Positions 17,043 to 24,892 of a DNA stretch of 34,602 bases are shown in pieces. Each line of letters begins with the position of its first letter. Within the stretch, counting starts at the first letter, position 1. The translations under genes and the position numbers were made by a program. The stretch lies in NCBI RefSeq assembly GCF_019733465.1, contig NZ_JACVQL010000093.1:1-34602 (forward strand), in the 5' to 3' direction. This DNA is from Actinotalea ferrariae. Its GTDB lineage: Bacteria; Actinomycetota; Actinomycetes; Actinomycetales; Cellulomonadaceae. Under the pieces are notes generated by a model that was not told where the DNA came from, ran no database searches, and was given only the letters and a program-made list of their open reading frames with translations.

Positions 17043-17888
17043 GTGAGTGTTCCACCGTCCTCCCAGCCGCAGCCGGACCCGGCACCGGACGAGCCGCAGC
17101 CGTCGGGGCCCGCACCGGCACCGGGGCCCGCACCCGCACCGCGGCTGGCCGAGCTGTGGCCGACGAGCCCGCCCCCACCCGGCTCGGGTCCGGTGGACGA
17201 GCCGGTGGCCGGGTCGCCGCACGAGCAGGAGCACCCGCACACCCACGCGCACCGCTCGGGGTACCTCGCCGCGACCTACCCCGCCGAGGGCTTCGGCGCC
17301 CAGCCCGAGGAGCCGCCCGCGCCGTGGGTGCGACCGGCTCCCGGGGCGCCGGGTCCGTACCCCGGTGCGCCCGGCCCGTACCCGGGAGCGGCCGGCCCGT
17401 ACCCCGGTGGACCCGGCCCGCACCCCGGTGGACCCGGCCCGCACCCCGGTGGACCCGGCCCGTACCCCGGCGCAGCCGGTCCGTACCCGGCGCCCGGGGC
17501 GCCGTACCCCGGCGCTCCCAGCCCGTACCCGGGCGCTCCTGGCCCCTACCCCGGAGCGCCGGGCACCTACCCGCCGCCCTCGGGGTACGCGGGCCCCACG
17601 CCCTACGGCACGCCCCCGTACGGGTGGGCTGCGCCCCCGCCGCCGTACGACGGGATGTCGATCGCGTCCCTCATGGTCGGGGCGGGCGGCCTGCTGACGT
17701 GCTTCGGCGTCGTGGTGGGGCCGGTGGCGCTCGGCCTCGGCATCGTCGGCATGCTGCGCACGCGTGACCGGGGCACGCGCGGGCGCGGTCTGGCGATCGC
17801 GGGGATCGTCACGGGCTCGATCGGGACGATCATCACGCTGCTGTTCCTCATCGGCCTCGCAGCCGACCCGCAGGGGTTCCTCCGATGA
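17043..17888 (+). CDS. DUF4190 membrane protein with Pro/Gly/Tyr heptapeptide repeats
   Basis: The 281-residue protein has a Pro-rich N-terminus, a His-rich patch (residues 60-70), then 11 tandem heptapeptides related to GAPGPYP at residues 101-177. The C-terminal DUF4190 part has two membrane helices, at about 205-237 and 248-272 (SIASLMVGAGGLLTCFGVVV and GLAIAGIVTGSIGTIITLLF), around a basic cytoplasmic loop. DUF4190 proteins have no settled function; the long disordered N-terminus may bind partners at the membrane. The GTG start fits the -10 hexamer at 17030. Its stop overlaps the start of the septum-formation-domain gene (ATGA), so the two form an operon. Confidence 0.87.
   Translation: MSVPPSSQPQPDPAPDEPQPSGPAPAPGPAPAPRLAELWPTSPPPPGSGPVDEPVAGSPHEQEHPHTHAHRSGYLAATYPAEGFGAQPEEPPAPWVRPAPGAPGPYPGAPGPYPGAAGPYPGGPGPHPGGPGPHPGGPGPYPGAAGPYPAPGAPYPGAPSPYPGAPGPYPGAPGTYPPPSGYAGPTPYGTPPYGWAAPPPPYDGMSIASLMVGAGGLLTCFGVVVGPVALGLGIVGMLRTRDRGTRGRGLAIAGIVTGSIGTIITLLFLIGLAADPQGFLR
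17343..17573 (+). repeat. 21-bp tandem repeats coding heptapeptides
   Basis: Eleven in-frame 21-base units encode variants of GAPGPYP. The units GGPGPHP, GGPGPHP and GGPGPYP in the middle are almost identical at DNA level, which points to recent expansion. The others have drifted mainly at third codon positions. Confidence 0.85.
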
Positions 17889-18457
17889 GCACCGGGACGG
17901 GCGGGTACTACCCGCAGGAGCCCTACTACGCCCCCGGCTGGTCCGCGCCCGCGGCGCCCGAGCCCCCGCGGCGCAGCCGCCGGGGTCGGTGGGTCGCCGT
18001 CGTCGCGATCGCGCTGCTCGTGCTCGGCCTGCTCACCTGGGGCCTCGTCACGCTGCGGCTCAGCATGCAGACGCGCACGCTCGGCGCCGTCGAGGAGCCC
18101 ACGACGACGCACAGCCGCCGGCTCGACGTCGGCCACTGCCTCGCGACGCTCCCGGGCGACGGCGACGTCGCGAGCGTCGACCTCGTGCCGTGCGCGGACC
18201 CGCACGCGGCCGAGGTGGTCGGCGTGCACACGTTCCGGGCGGACGCGTGGCCGGGCCGCGACGCCGTCGAGGCCGACGCCGTCGCGGCGTGCGAGATGGA
18301 CACGCGTCAGGCCGAGCTCGGCTTCCGCCCCGTCGTCTGGACGCCGTCGGAGTCGAGCTGGGGCCAGGGCGACCGCCGCGGCCTGTGCCTCGCCGCCCTG
18401 GACGAGGGCACGGCGCGCGGCTCCTTCACGACGGCGGACGACGTCACGGTCGACTGA
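17885..18457 (+). CDS. Septum-formation-domain membrane protein
   Basis: The 190-residue protein has a short cytoplasmic N-terminus rich in Pro and Tyr, one membrane helix (about residues 36-58) and an extracytoplasmic domain. The domain carries the septum-formation family pattern: VGHCL, VPCADPHAAEV, then two further cysteines (Cys85, Cys103, Cys136 and Cys168), likely paired in two disulfides. Two lipoproteins later in the window (25968 and 27558) share this pattern. The family is named from a link to septation in actinobacteria, but its activity is unknown. The ATG overlaps the stop of the DUF4190 gene (ATGA). Confidence 0.85.
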   Translation: MSTGTGGYYPQEPYYAPGWSAPAAPEPPRRSRRGRWVAVVAIALLVLGLLTWGLVTLRLSMQTRTLGAVEEPTTTHSRRLDVGHCLATLPGDGDVASVDLVPCADPHAAEVVGVHTFRADAWPGRDAVEADAVAACEMDTRQAELGFRPVVWTPSESSWGQGDRRGLCLAALDEGTARGSFTTADDVTVD

Positions 18458-18475
18458 CCCGCCCCCCACTCCGCC

Positions 18476-18490
18476 CCGGACGGGGTCCGG
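18476..18490. terminator. Possible short hairpin terminator between convergent genes
   Basis: CCGGAC-GGG-GTCCGG forms a 6-bp perfect stem in the 52-base gap between the septum-domain gene and clpB. Confidence 0.4.
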
Positions 18491-18509
18491 AGGTCGCGGG
18501 ATGCGACGG

Positions 18510-21158
18510 TCACGCGGCCGTGAGCACCAGCCCGCTGCGCTGCTCGGCACCCGGCTGCACGTCGAGGCCGGAGTCGTCGCGGTCGACCGTCACCGTGCCG
18601 CCGTCGTGCACCTCGCCCGCGAGCAGCATCCGCGCGAGGCGGTCGCCGATCTCGCGCTGCACGAGGCGTCGCAGCGGACGCGCGCCGTAGGCCGGGTCGA
18701 AGCCCTCGAGCGCGAGCCACTCGCGCGCGGCGGGCGTGACCTCGAGCGTGAGCCGCCGGTCCGCGAGCCGCTCGGCGAGCCGCGCGATCTGCAGGTCGAC
18801 GATGCTGCCCAGCTCCTCGAGCGACAGCGCGTCGAAGAGCACGACGTCGTCGAGCCGGTTGAGGAACTCGGGCTTGAAGGCCGACCGGACGGCGCTCATG
18901 ACGGCCTCGCGCTTGGCGCCCGCGTCCAGCAGCGGGTCGACGAGGAACTGCGACCCGAGGTTGGACGTCAGGACCAGGATCACGTTGCGGAAGTCGACCG
19001 TGCGGCCCTGACCGTCGGTGAGCCGCCCGTCGTCGAGCACCTGCAGCAGGATGTCGAACACCTCGGGGTGCGCCTTCTCGACCTCGTCGAGGAGCACGAC
19101 CGAGTAGGGCCGACGGCGCACGGCCTCGGTGAGCTGACCGCCCTCCTCGTACCCGACGTAGCCGGGAGGTGCGCCGACGAGACGCGCGACCGAGTGCTTC
19201 TCGCCGTACTCCGACATGTCGATGCGGACCATCGCCCGCTCGTCGTCGAAGAGGAAGTCGGCGAGCGCCTTGGCGAGCTCCGTCTTGCCCACGCCCGTGG
19301 GTCCCAGGAAGAGGAAGGAGCCCGTCGGCCGGTCCGGGTCGGCGATGCCCGCGCGCGAGCGCCGGACCGCGTCCGACACGGCCGCGACGGCCTTCCGCTG
19401 GCCGATGAGGCGCTCGCCCAGCACGTCCTCCATCCGCAGCAGCTTCGCGGTCTCCCCCTCGAGCAGGCGCCCGGTCGGGATGCCCGTCCAGGCGGACACG
19501 ACCTCGGCGATCTCGTCGGTGCCGACCTTCTCGGCGATCATCGGCGCCTCGGCCGGACCCTCGCCCGCGGGGCGGTTCTGCTCGGCCACCTCCGCCTCGG
19601 CGATCTCCTTCTCGACCGCCGGGATCTCGCCGTAGAGCAGGCGCGAGGCCGTCGCGAGGTCGCCCTCGCGCTGCGACCGCTCGGCCGCGACCTTGAGCTC
19701 GTCGAGGCGAACGCGCAGCTCGCCGACCCGGTTCTGGCCGGCCTTCTCGCGCTCCCAGCGCGCGGTGAGCGCAGCGAGCTCCTCGCGCCGGTCGGCGAGC
19801 TCGGCGCGCAGCTTCTCGAGCCGGTCGCGCGAGCCGGGGTCCGCCGTCTCGTCGCCGTCCGCGGCCTCGGCGAGGTACGACTCCTCCATGGTGAGGCGGT
19901 CGACGGCGCGACGGAGCGCGTCGATCTCGACCGGCGAGGAGTCGAGCTCCATCCGCAGGCGCGACGCGGCCTCGTCGACCAGGTCGATCGCCTTGTCGGG
20001 GAGCTGGCGCGCGGGGATGTAGCGGTCGGCGAGCGTGGCGGCCGCGACGAGCGCGGCGTCGGCGATGCCGACCTTGTGGTGGGCCTCGTAGCGCTCCTTG
20101 AGCCCGCGCAGGATCGCGACGGTGTCCTCGACCGACGGCTCGCCGACGAAGACCTGCTGGAACCGCCGCTCGAGCGCCGGGTCCTTCTCGATCCGCTCGC
20201 GGAACTCGTCGAGCGTCGTCGCACCGACCATGCGCAGCTCACCGCGCGCGAGCATGGGCTTGAGCATGTTGCCCGCGTCCATCGACCCTTCCGACGCGCC
20301 CGCGCCGACGACGGTGTGCAGCTCGTCGATGAAGGTGACGACCTCGCCGTCGGACGCCTTGATCTCCTCCAGCACCGCCTTGAGGCGCTCCTCGAACTCG
20401 CCGCGGTACTTCGCGCCCGCGACCATCGAAGCGAGGTCGAGCGCGATGAGGCGCTTGCCGCGCAGGGACTCCGGCACGTCGCCCGCGACCATGCGCTGGG
20501 CGAGGCCCTCGACCACGGCGGTCTTGCCGACGCCCGGCTCGCCGATGAGGACGGGGTTGTTCTTGGTGCGCCGCGAGAGCACCTGGACGACGCGGCGGAT
20601 CTCGGCGTCGCGGCCGATCACCGGGTCGAGCCGGCCCTCGCGCGCGGAGGCCGTGAGGTCGACGCCGTACTTCTCGAGCGCCTTGTAGGTGCCCTCGGGG
20701 TCCGGCGTCGTCACGCGGGCGGAGCCGCGGACCGTGGGCAGCGCGGCCGCGAGCGCGTCGCGCGTCGCGCCCGCGGAGTGCAGGGCCTGTGCGGCCGGGG
20801 ACTGCCCGGCGGCGATCCCGAGGAGCAGGTGCTCGGCCGAGACGTACTCGTCGCCGAGCGCGGTCGCCTCCTGGCCCGACGCCGTGATCACCGCGGACAT
20901 CGCGCGCGACGGCGACGGCTGGGACACCGTCCCGCCCGAGGCGGAGGGGAGCGTGGCCCTCAGGGCGCCGACGCGCTGCGCGAGCGCCGCACGGTCGACG
21001 CCGACGGCGTCGAGCAGCGCGGTCGCGACCCCGCCCGGCTGGGCGAGGAGCGCCTCGAGGAGGTGCACCGGCTCGAGCTGGGGGTTCCCGGCCGCCGACG
21101 CAGCCTGGATCGCCGCAGCGAGAGCCTCCTGCGACTTGGTCGTGAACTTCTGGTCCAT
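18510..21158 (-). CDS. clpB: ATP-dependent disaggregase ClpB
   Basis: The 882-residue AAA+ chaperone solubilises protein aggregates together with DnaK. The N-terminal Clp domain spans about residues 1-145. The first nucleotide-binding domain has Walker A GEPGVGKT (206-213). The coiled-coil M-domain, about 415-530 ([20 protein letters not shown]), distinguishes ClpB from ClpA and ClpC. The second domain has GPTGVGKT near residue 617 and [13 protein letters not shown] start at [13 protein letters not shown] (ATG at 21158), which matches the family N-terminus, although the frame is open further upstream. The Gly/Leu-poor C-terminal tail extends slightly past the usual end. A HAIR-like element about 70 bases upstream indicates heat-shock control by HspR. 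Confidence 0.97.
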   Translation of the reverse strand: MDQKFTTKSQEALAAAIQAASAAGNPQLEPVHLLEALLAQPGGVATALLDAVGVDRAALAQRVGALRATLPSASGGTVSQPSPSRAMSAVITASGQEATALGDEYVSAEHLLLGIAAGQSPAAQALHSAGATRDALAAALPTVRGSARVTTPDPEGTYKALEKYGVDLTASAREGRLDPVIGRDAEIRRVVQVLSRRTKNNPVLIGEPGVGKTAVVEGLAQRMVAGDVPESLRGKRLIALDLASMVAGAKYRGEFEERLKAVLEEIKASDGEVVTFIDELHTVVGAGASEGSMDAGNMLKPMLARGELRMVGATTLDEFRERIEKDPALERRFQQVFVGEPSVEDTVAILRGLKERYEAHHKVGIADAALVAAATLADRYIPARQLPDKAIDLVDEAASRLRMELDSSPVEIDALRRAVDRLTMEESYLAEAADGDETADPGSRDRLEKLRAELADRREELAALTARWEREKAGQNRVGELRVRLDELKVAAERSQREGDLATASRLLYGEIPAVEKEIAEAEVAEQNRPAGEGPAEAPMIAEKVGTDEIAEVVSAWTGIPTGRLLEGETAKLLRMEDVLGERLIGQRKAVAAVSDAVRRSRAGIADPDRPTGSFLFLGPTGVGKTELAKALADFLFDDERAMVRIDMSEYGEKHSVARLVGAPPGYVGYEEGGQLTEAVRRRPYSVVLLDEVEKAHPEVFDILLQVLDDGRLTDGQGRTVDFRNVILVLTSNLGSQFLVDPLLDAGAKREAVMSAVRSAFKPEFLNRLDDVVLFDALSLEELGSIVDLQIARLAERLADRRLTLEVTPAAREWLALEGFDPAYGARPLRRLVQREIGDRLARMLLAGEVHDGGTVTVDRDDSGLDVQPGAEQRSGLVLTAA

Positions 21159-21227
21159 CGGTGTCGTGCCCTTCGTCCTGTCCTGCCGGTGGGTCCGTCG
21201 ACCCTCAGCGGGTTCAACGCGACCAGA

Positions 21228-21248
21228 CTTGAGTCTATTCCGCTCAAC
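21228..21248 (-). promoter_or_regulatory. HAIR-like operator (HspR site) upstream of clpB
   Basis: On the minus strand the element reads GTTGAGC-N7-ACTCAAG. The HspR consensus is CTTGAGT-N7-ACTCAAG, so the right half is perfect and the left half matches at 5 of 7. HspR represses dnaK and clpB in actinobacteria. A TAGACT -10-like hexamer overlaps the element, fitting repression by promoter occlusion. Confidence 0.75.
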
Positions 21249-21403
21249 TCTGATCCGCGACCGCCTGGCGAGGCGGTCCCGGGCACTCCCCGTCCGGGAC
21301 GCGGCCTCGCCGTCCTGGGCCTCACGTCCCTCGCCACGCCGTGCCCCTCCCGGCAGGATGGGGGTCGGCCGGGAACCGGCCGCGACCCCGAGAGGAGGCA
21401 CCC

Positions 21404-21805
21404 GTGCCGATCATCGTCGGCTGGACGCCCACGCCCGAGGGCGACGCCGCCCTGACCCACGCGATCGCCGAGGCCTCCGCCCACGGCTCCGAGCTGATGG
21501 TCGTCAACGTCTCCCCGACGAGCGACCCGTCGTCGGCCACCTTCGCGAGCGACCACGAGATGACGGCCGCTCGAGGCCGGCTCGACGAGTCGGGCGTGCC
21601 GTACACGCTCCGCCAGCTCGTCCGCGGCAAGGACGTCGCCGAGGAGATCGTCGACCTCGCGGGCGAGCTCGACGCCGAGCTCGTCGTGATCGGTCTGCGC
21701 TCCCGCAGCCCCGTCGGCAAGCTGCTCCTCGGCAGCCGCTCCCAGTCGATCCTGCTCGACGCCCCGTGCCCGGTCCTGGCGGTCAAGGCCAAGAAGCCGG
21801 CCTGA
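21404..21805 (+). CDS. Universal stress protein (UspA family)
   Basis: The 133-residue single-domain protein has the Usp fold: [15 protein letters not shown] at the N-terminus and the C-terminal nucleotide-binding segment [22 protein letters not shown] followed by PCPVLAVK. The glycine-rich part resembles the ATP-binding type. It is cytoplasmic and probably links stress to metabolism, as in other actinobacteria, but the specific role is not known. I start at the GTG at 21404, preceded by GAGAGGAGG at 21390-21398; an ATG at 21341 in frame is upstream of this ribosome-binding site and unlikely. It diverges from clpB. Confidence 0.93.
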   Translation: MPIIVGWTPTPEGDAALTHAIAEASAHGSELMVVNVSPTSDPSSATFASDHEMTAARGRLDESGVPYTLRQLVRGKDVAEEIVDLAGELDAELVVIGLRSRSPVGKLLLGSRSQSILLDAPCPVLAVKAKKPA

Positions 21806-21843
21806 CCGCTCACTCCCCACAGACGCGGACGCAGACGCAGACT

Positions 21844-21890
21844 GGAGCGTTCCCGTGGGACACGCGGGCGTGTCACCACGGGAACGCTCC
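21844..21890. terminator. Long bidirectional hairpin terminator
   Basis: A 15-bp perfect outer stem (21844-21858 with 21876-21890) and a 7-bp inner stem (GACACGC / GCGTGTC) are separated by a single unpaired A, with a GG loop. It separates the convergent universal stress protein and ABC permease genes. Confidence 0.8.
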
Positions 21891-21912
21891 GGTGTGCGGG
21901 CGGACGGGTGGG

Positions 21913-22737
21913 TCAGTCCGTGCTGCGGACGATGGTGCGGATCCCGACCGCGAGGCCGACGGCGGCCGTGGCGAGCGCGGCCACGAAGCCCTGCAGCGCC
22001 GTCGTGCCGAGGTCCCCGGCGAACAGCGCGCGCTCCGCGTCGACCACGTACGCGACCGGGTTGAGGCTCGCCGCGACCTGCATCCAGCGCGGGCCGGCGT
22101 CGATCGGCAGCAGCATCCCGGACAGGATCATCGCCGGGAACAGCACCGTCTGCTGGACCATCCAGAACATCCACTCCTGCTTGCGGACGGCGATCGCGAG
22201 CGCGTAGCTGAGCGACCCGAGCCCGACGCCGAGCAGCGCGAGCAGCAGCAGGCCGAGTGGACCGCCGACGGGGTCGACGGAGAACCCGAACGGCAGCATG
22301 ACCGCGATCACGAGCAGCGACTGCGCGACGACGGGTGCCATCTCCTTGAGCGAGCGCCCGACGAGCTGCGCCGACCGTGCCAGGGGTGTCACCAGGAGCC
22401 GCTCGTGCGCGCCGGTCTGCATCTCGAACTGGAGGTTGGACCCGGTCGTCGACGTCCCGAAGAGGGTCGTCATGACCAGGATCGCGGGCACGAACCACTG
22501 CCAGACGTCCGGCCCGATGGCGTCGGAGCCGCCCGTCGAGCCCACGAGCAGCGGACCGAACAGGCCCAGGAAGACCAGCGGCTGGACCAGCCCGAACACG
22601 AGGCCGAACGGCTCGCGGACGACCGGCCGCAGCTCGCGGGCCATGACGAGCCCGACGTCACGGGCCCAGCTGCGCCGGACGTCGGGCGTCCCGAGGTCGA
22701 CGGTCCGGGCGGCGATCGGGGCGTGCGTGGTGCTCAT
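21913..22737 (-). CDS. ABC-2 type exporter permease (DrrB-like)
   Basis: The 274-residue membrane protein has six predicted helices (for example LVFGLVQPLVFLGLFGPLLV, LGLLLLALLGVGLGSLSYALA, QQTVLFPAMILSGMLLPI). It carries the ABC-2 family signature around LSGMLLPIDAGPRWMQ...LNPVAYVVDAERAL. The closest described type is the DrrB daunorubicin-efflux permease. It pairs with the ATPase encoded just upstream, whose stop overlaps this ATG (ATGA). The exported compound is unknown. Confidence 0.92.
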   Translation of the reverse strand: MSTTHAPIAARTVDLGTPDVRRSWARDVGLVMARELRPVVREPFGLVFGLVQPLVFLGLFGPLLVGSTGGSDAIGPDVWQWFVPAILVMTTLFGTSTTGSNLQFEMQTGAHERLLVTPLARSAQLVGRSLKEMAPVVAQSLLVIAVMLPFGFSVDPVGGPLGLLLLALLGVGLGSLSYALAIAVRKQEWMFWMVQQTVLFPAMILSGMLLPIDAGPRWMQVAASLNPVAYVVDAERALFAGDLGTTALQGFVAALATAAVGLAVGIRTIVRSTD

Positions 22738-23732
22738 GCTGCGTCCTTCCCGGCGGCGCGGTCGCCGTCGTGGGTCTCGGGTCCTTCGCGGAGGCTGCGG
22801 CCCGTGAGGGCCAGGAAGACGTCGTCGAGCGTCGGGCTGGTCGAGCGCGCACCGACGACGTCGACCGCGGCGCGGTCGGCCCCACGCACCAGCTCGACGA
22901 CGGCCGCGTCGCCGTCGGCCACGCGCGCCGTGACGGTCGCGCCGTCGACGTGCACCTCGCGCGCACCCGGGAGGGCCGCGACGAGCGTCGCGAGGCGCGG
23001 CGCCTCGGCGGACGCCGCGGCCTGCACGGTGACGCGGTCCCCCGCCAGGTCGCGCTTGAGGGCGCGCGGCGTGTCGTCCGCGATGACCCGGCCGTGGTCG
23101 ACGACGACGACGCGCTCGGCCATCGTGTCCGCCTCGTCGAGGTAGTGCGTGGTCAGGACGAGCGTCATGGCGTGCTCGCGGCGCAGCCGCACGATGTGCT
23201 CCCACAGGTTCGCGCGGTTGTGCGGATCCAGCCCGGTCGACGGCTCGTCCAGGAAAAGCAGCCGGGGCGCGTGGACGAGCCCGAGCGCGACGTCGAGCCG
23301 GCGCCGCTGACCGCCCGAGAGGTCCGAGACCTTGCGGCTCGAGAGGTCGGTGAGGTCGAGCGCCTCGAGCAGCTCACCCGTCCGGCGCCGTGCGGCACGC
23401 CGGTCGAGGCCGTAGATCACGCCCTGGGTCGTCAGCTCGTCGGCGGCGCGCTGCTGGTGGCCCGCGCCGTTGCCCTGGCCGACGTAGCCGATGTGCCGGC
23501 GCACCTGCGCCGGCTGCCGCACGACGTCGAAGCCGGCGACCTCGGCCGTGCCCGCCGTGGGCCGGATGAGGCTCGTCAGCATGCGCATGGTGGTCGTCTT
23601 GCCGGCGCCGTTGGGGCCGAGCACGGCCACGAGCTCGCCGGGTGCGACGTCGAGGTCGATGCCGCGGACCGCGTGGACGGTCTGCGTGCGGCACACCGTG
23701 AAGTCCTTGGTGAGCCCGCGGGTCCGGATCAT
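22734..23732 (-). CDS. ABC exporter ATP-binding protein (DrrA-like)
   Basis: The 332-residue ATPase has Walker A GPNGAGKTTT (about residues 39-48), the Q-loop GYVGQGNGAGHQQRA, signature LSGGQRRRLD, Walker B LLFLDEPSTGLD and H-loop TTHYLDEAD. The C-terminal DrrA-type domain ends SPTLDDVFLALTGRSL. The ATG is chosen at 23732 where the ATPase fold begins (MIRTRGLTKDF) and AAGGAGC lies 6-8 bases upstream. Drug or lipid export is likely. The divergent WYL regulator and the palindrome between them suggest ligand-controlled expression. Confidence 0.95.
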   Translation of the reverse strand: MIRTRGLTKDFTVCRTQTVHAVRGIDLDVAPGELVAVLGPNGAGKTTTMRMLTSLIRPTAGTAEVAGFDVVRQPAQVRRHIGYVGQGNGAGHQQRAADELTTQGVIYGLDRRAARRRTGELLEALDLTDLSSRKVSDLSGGQRRRLDVALGLVHAPRLLFLDEPSTGLDPHNRANLWEHIVRLRREHAMTLVLTTHYLDEADTMAERVVVVDHGRVIADDTPRALKRDLAGDRVTVQAAASAEAPRLATLVAALPGAREVHVDGATVTARVADGDAAVVELVRGADRAAVDVVGARSTSPTLDDVFLALTGRSLREGPETHDGDRAAGKDAA

Positions 23733-23771
23733 GTCTGCTCCTTCGTTTCGGGACACCTCCACTCTCCGCCG

Positions 23772-23798
23772 GGTAGCGGCCAGATCCTGTCCGCTACC
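23772..23798. promoter_or_regulatory. 27-bp palindromic operator between WYL regulator and ABC exporter
   Basis: The sequence is GGTAGCGG, then C-CAG-ATC-CTG-T, then CCGCTACC. The outer 8-bp arms and inner 3-bp arms pair perfectly, leaving one mismatched pair and a 3-base centre. It sits in the 84-base divergent gap, just upstream of the regulator's putative -10, and is the probable binding site of the WYL protein. Confidence 0.65.
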
Positions 23799-23803
23799 TG
23801 GAG

Positions 23804-23809
23804 CAGAAT
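23804..23809 (+). promoter_or_regulatory. Possible -10 element for leaderless WYL regulator gene
   Basis: CAGAAT lies 7 bases before the ATG at 23817, in the same position as the other leaderless -10 hexamers here. It differs from the TAGGCT/TAGGTT form, so it is weaker evidence. Confidence 0.35.
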
Positions 23810-23816
23810 CGCGGGC

Positions 23817-24806
23817 ATGAGCTCGCCGTCGGCACGCCTCCTCTCGCTGCTCTCGCTGCTCCAGTCGCGTCGCGACTGGCCGGGCGGCACGCTCGCGGAC
23901 CGGCTCGGCGTCAGCGACCGGACGGTGCGCCGGGACGTCGACCGCCTGCGCGAGCTCGGCTACCCCGTGCTCGCGACGAAGGGGCCGGACGGCGGCTACC
24001 GGCTCGAGGCCGGCACGTCGATGCCACCGCTGCTCTTCGACGACGAGCAGGCGGTCGCGGTCACGGTCGCGCTGCAGACCGCGGCGACGGGGGTCGACGG
24101 GCTCGACGACGCCGCGCTCCGGGCGCTGACCACGGTGCGCCAGGTCATGCCGGCGCGGCTGCGAGCGCGGGTGGATGCGCTCCAGGTCACGGCGGTGTCG
24201 CGTCCCCGCCGCATCGCCGTCGACGCCGAGCGCCTGCTCGCCGTGGGGGCGGCGGTGCGCTCCCGCGAGGTGCTCCGGTTCGACTACGAGTCGACCGGCG
24301 GCGGCGAGGCGGACCGGCCGCCTCGGCGGGTGGAGCCCCACCACCTGGTCACGTGGGGCGCCCGCTGGTACCTGGTCGGGTGGGACCTCGAGCGCGCGGA
24401 CTGGCGCACGTTCCGCGTCGACCGGATGACGCCGCGGACGCCGACCGGCCCGCGGTTCACGCCGCGTCCGCTGCCGGCCGACGACGTCGCCGCCTGGATC
24501 GCGGAGCGCTTCACGGCGACGCGATGGCCGTGCACCGGCGAGGCGGTGCTGCACGCGGACGCCGCGAGCATCACCCGGTGGGCGGGCGGGCAGGCCGTCG
24601 TCGAGCCGCTCGCGGCGGACCGCTGCCGCGTCGTCGCGGGCTCGTGGTCCTGGCAGGGGCTGGCGGCGTGGCTCGGGCTGTTCGGCTGCGACGTCGACGT
24701 CGTCGGTCCCGCCGAGCTGCGCGACGCCACGCGCGAGCTGGCCGACCGCTACGCGCGCGCGGCAGGGCCCGACGGCGACCGCGCGCCTCACCCGACCGGC
24801 GCGTGA
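23817..24806 (+). CDS. WYL-domain transcriptional regulator
   Basis: The 329-residue protein has an N-terminal winged helix-turn-helix (residues about 5-60: TLADRLGVSDRTVRRDVDRLRELGYPV) and a WYL ligand-sensing domain (about 140-215) with the family pattern at GARWYLVGWDLERADWRTFRVDRM. A C-terminal WCX-type domain follows. Regulators of this type bind a small molecule or nucleic acid through the WYL pocket. It diverges from the DrrAB-like exporter and probably controls it and itself through the palindrome at 23772-23798. The ATG at 23817 begins the helix-turn-helix domain directly. Confidence 0.93.
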   Translation: MSSPSARLLSLLSLLQSRRDWPGGTLADRLGVSDRTVRRDVDRLRELGYPVLATKGPDGGYRLEAGTSMPPLLFDDEQAVAVTVALQTAATGVDGLDDAALRALTTVRQVMPARLRARVDALQVTAVSRPRRIAVDAERLLAVGAAVRSREVLRFDYESTGGGEADRPPRRVEPHHLVTWGARWYLVGWDLERADWRTFRVDRMTPRTPTGPRFTPRPLPADDVAAWIAERFTATRWPCTGEAVLHADAASITRWAGGQAVVEPLAADRCRVVAGSWSWQGLAAWLGLFGCDVDVVGPAELRDATRELADRYARAAGPDGDRAPHPTGA

Positions 24807-24844
24807 CGCGCCCGGCCCACCGCGCCAGGATGGTCGGGCGCCCA

Positions 24845-24877
24845 CGCGACCGACGCGCGGCCCCGCGCGACCGACGC
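24845..24877. repeat. Direct repeat of 12 bases spaced by two helix turns
   Basis: CGCGACCGACGC occurs at 24845-24856 and again at 24866-24877, a 21-base period, directly upstream of the ribosome-binding site of the hydrolase gene. It could bind a regulator or be chance in GC-rich DNA. Confidence 0.35.
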
Positions 24878-24892
24878 CCCGACAGGAGCACC

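Noticed and set aside
16061-17242. N-terminal extension of the SDR frame far upstream
   Set aside because: The extension overlaps xthA and the DUF4190 gene on the other strand and is low complexity. The Rossmann fold begins at the ATG at 16060.
17343-17573. Possible CRISPR-like array
   Set aside because: The repeats are 21 bases in frame without unique spacers and clearly encode heptapeptides.
21159-21401. Extension of clpB to an upstream start
   Set aside because: It would run through the HAIR element and promoter region. Known ClpB proteins start at the [12 protein letters not shown] segment.
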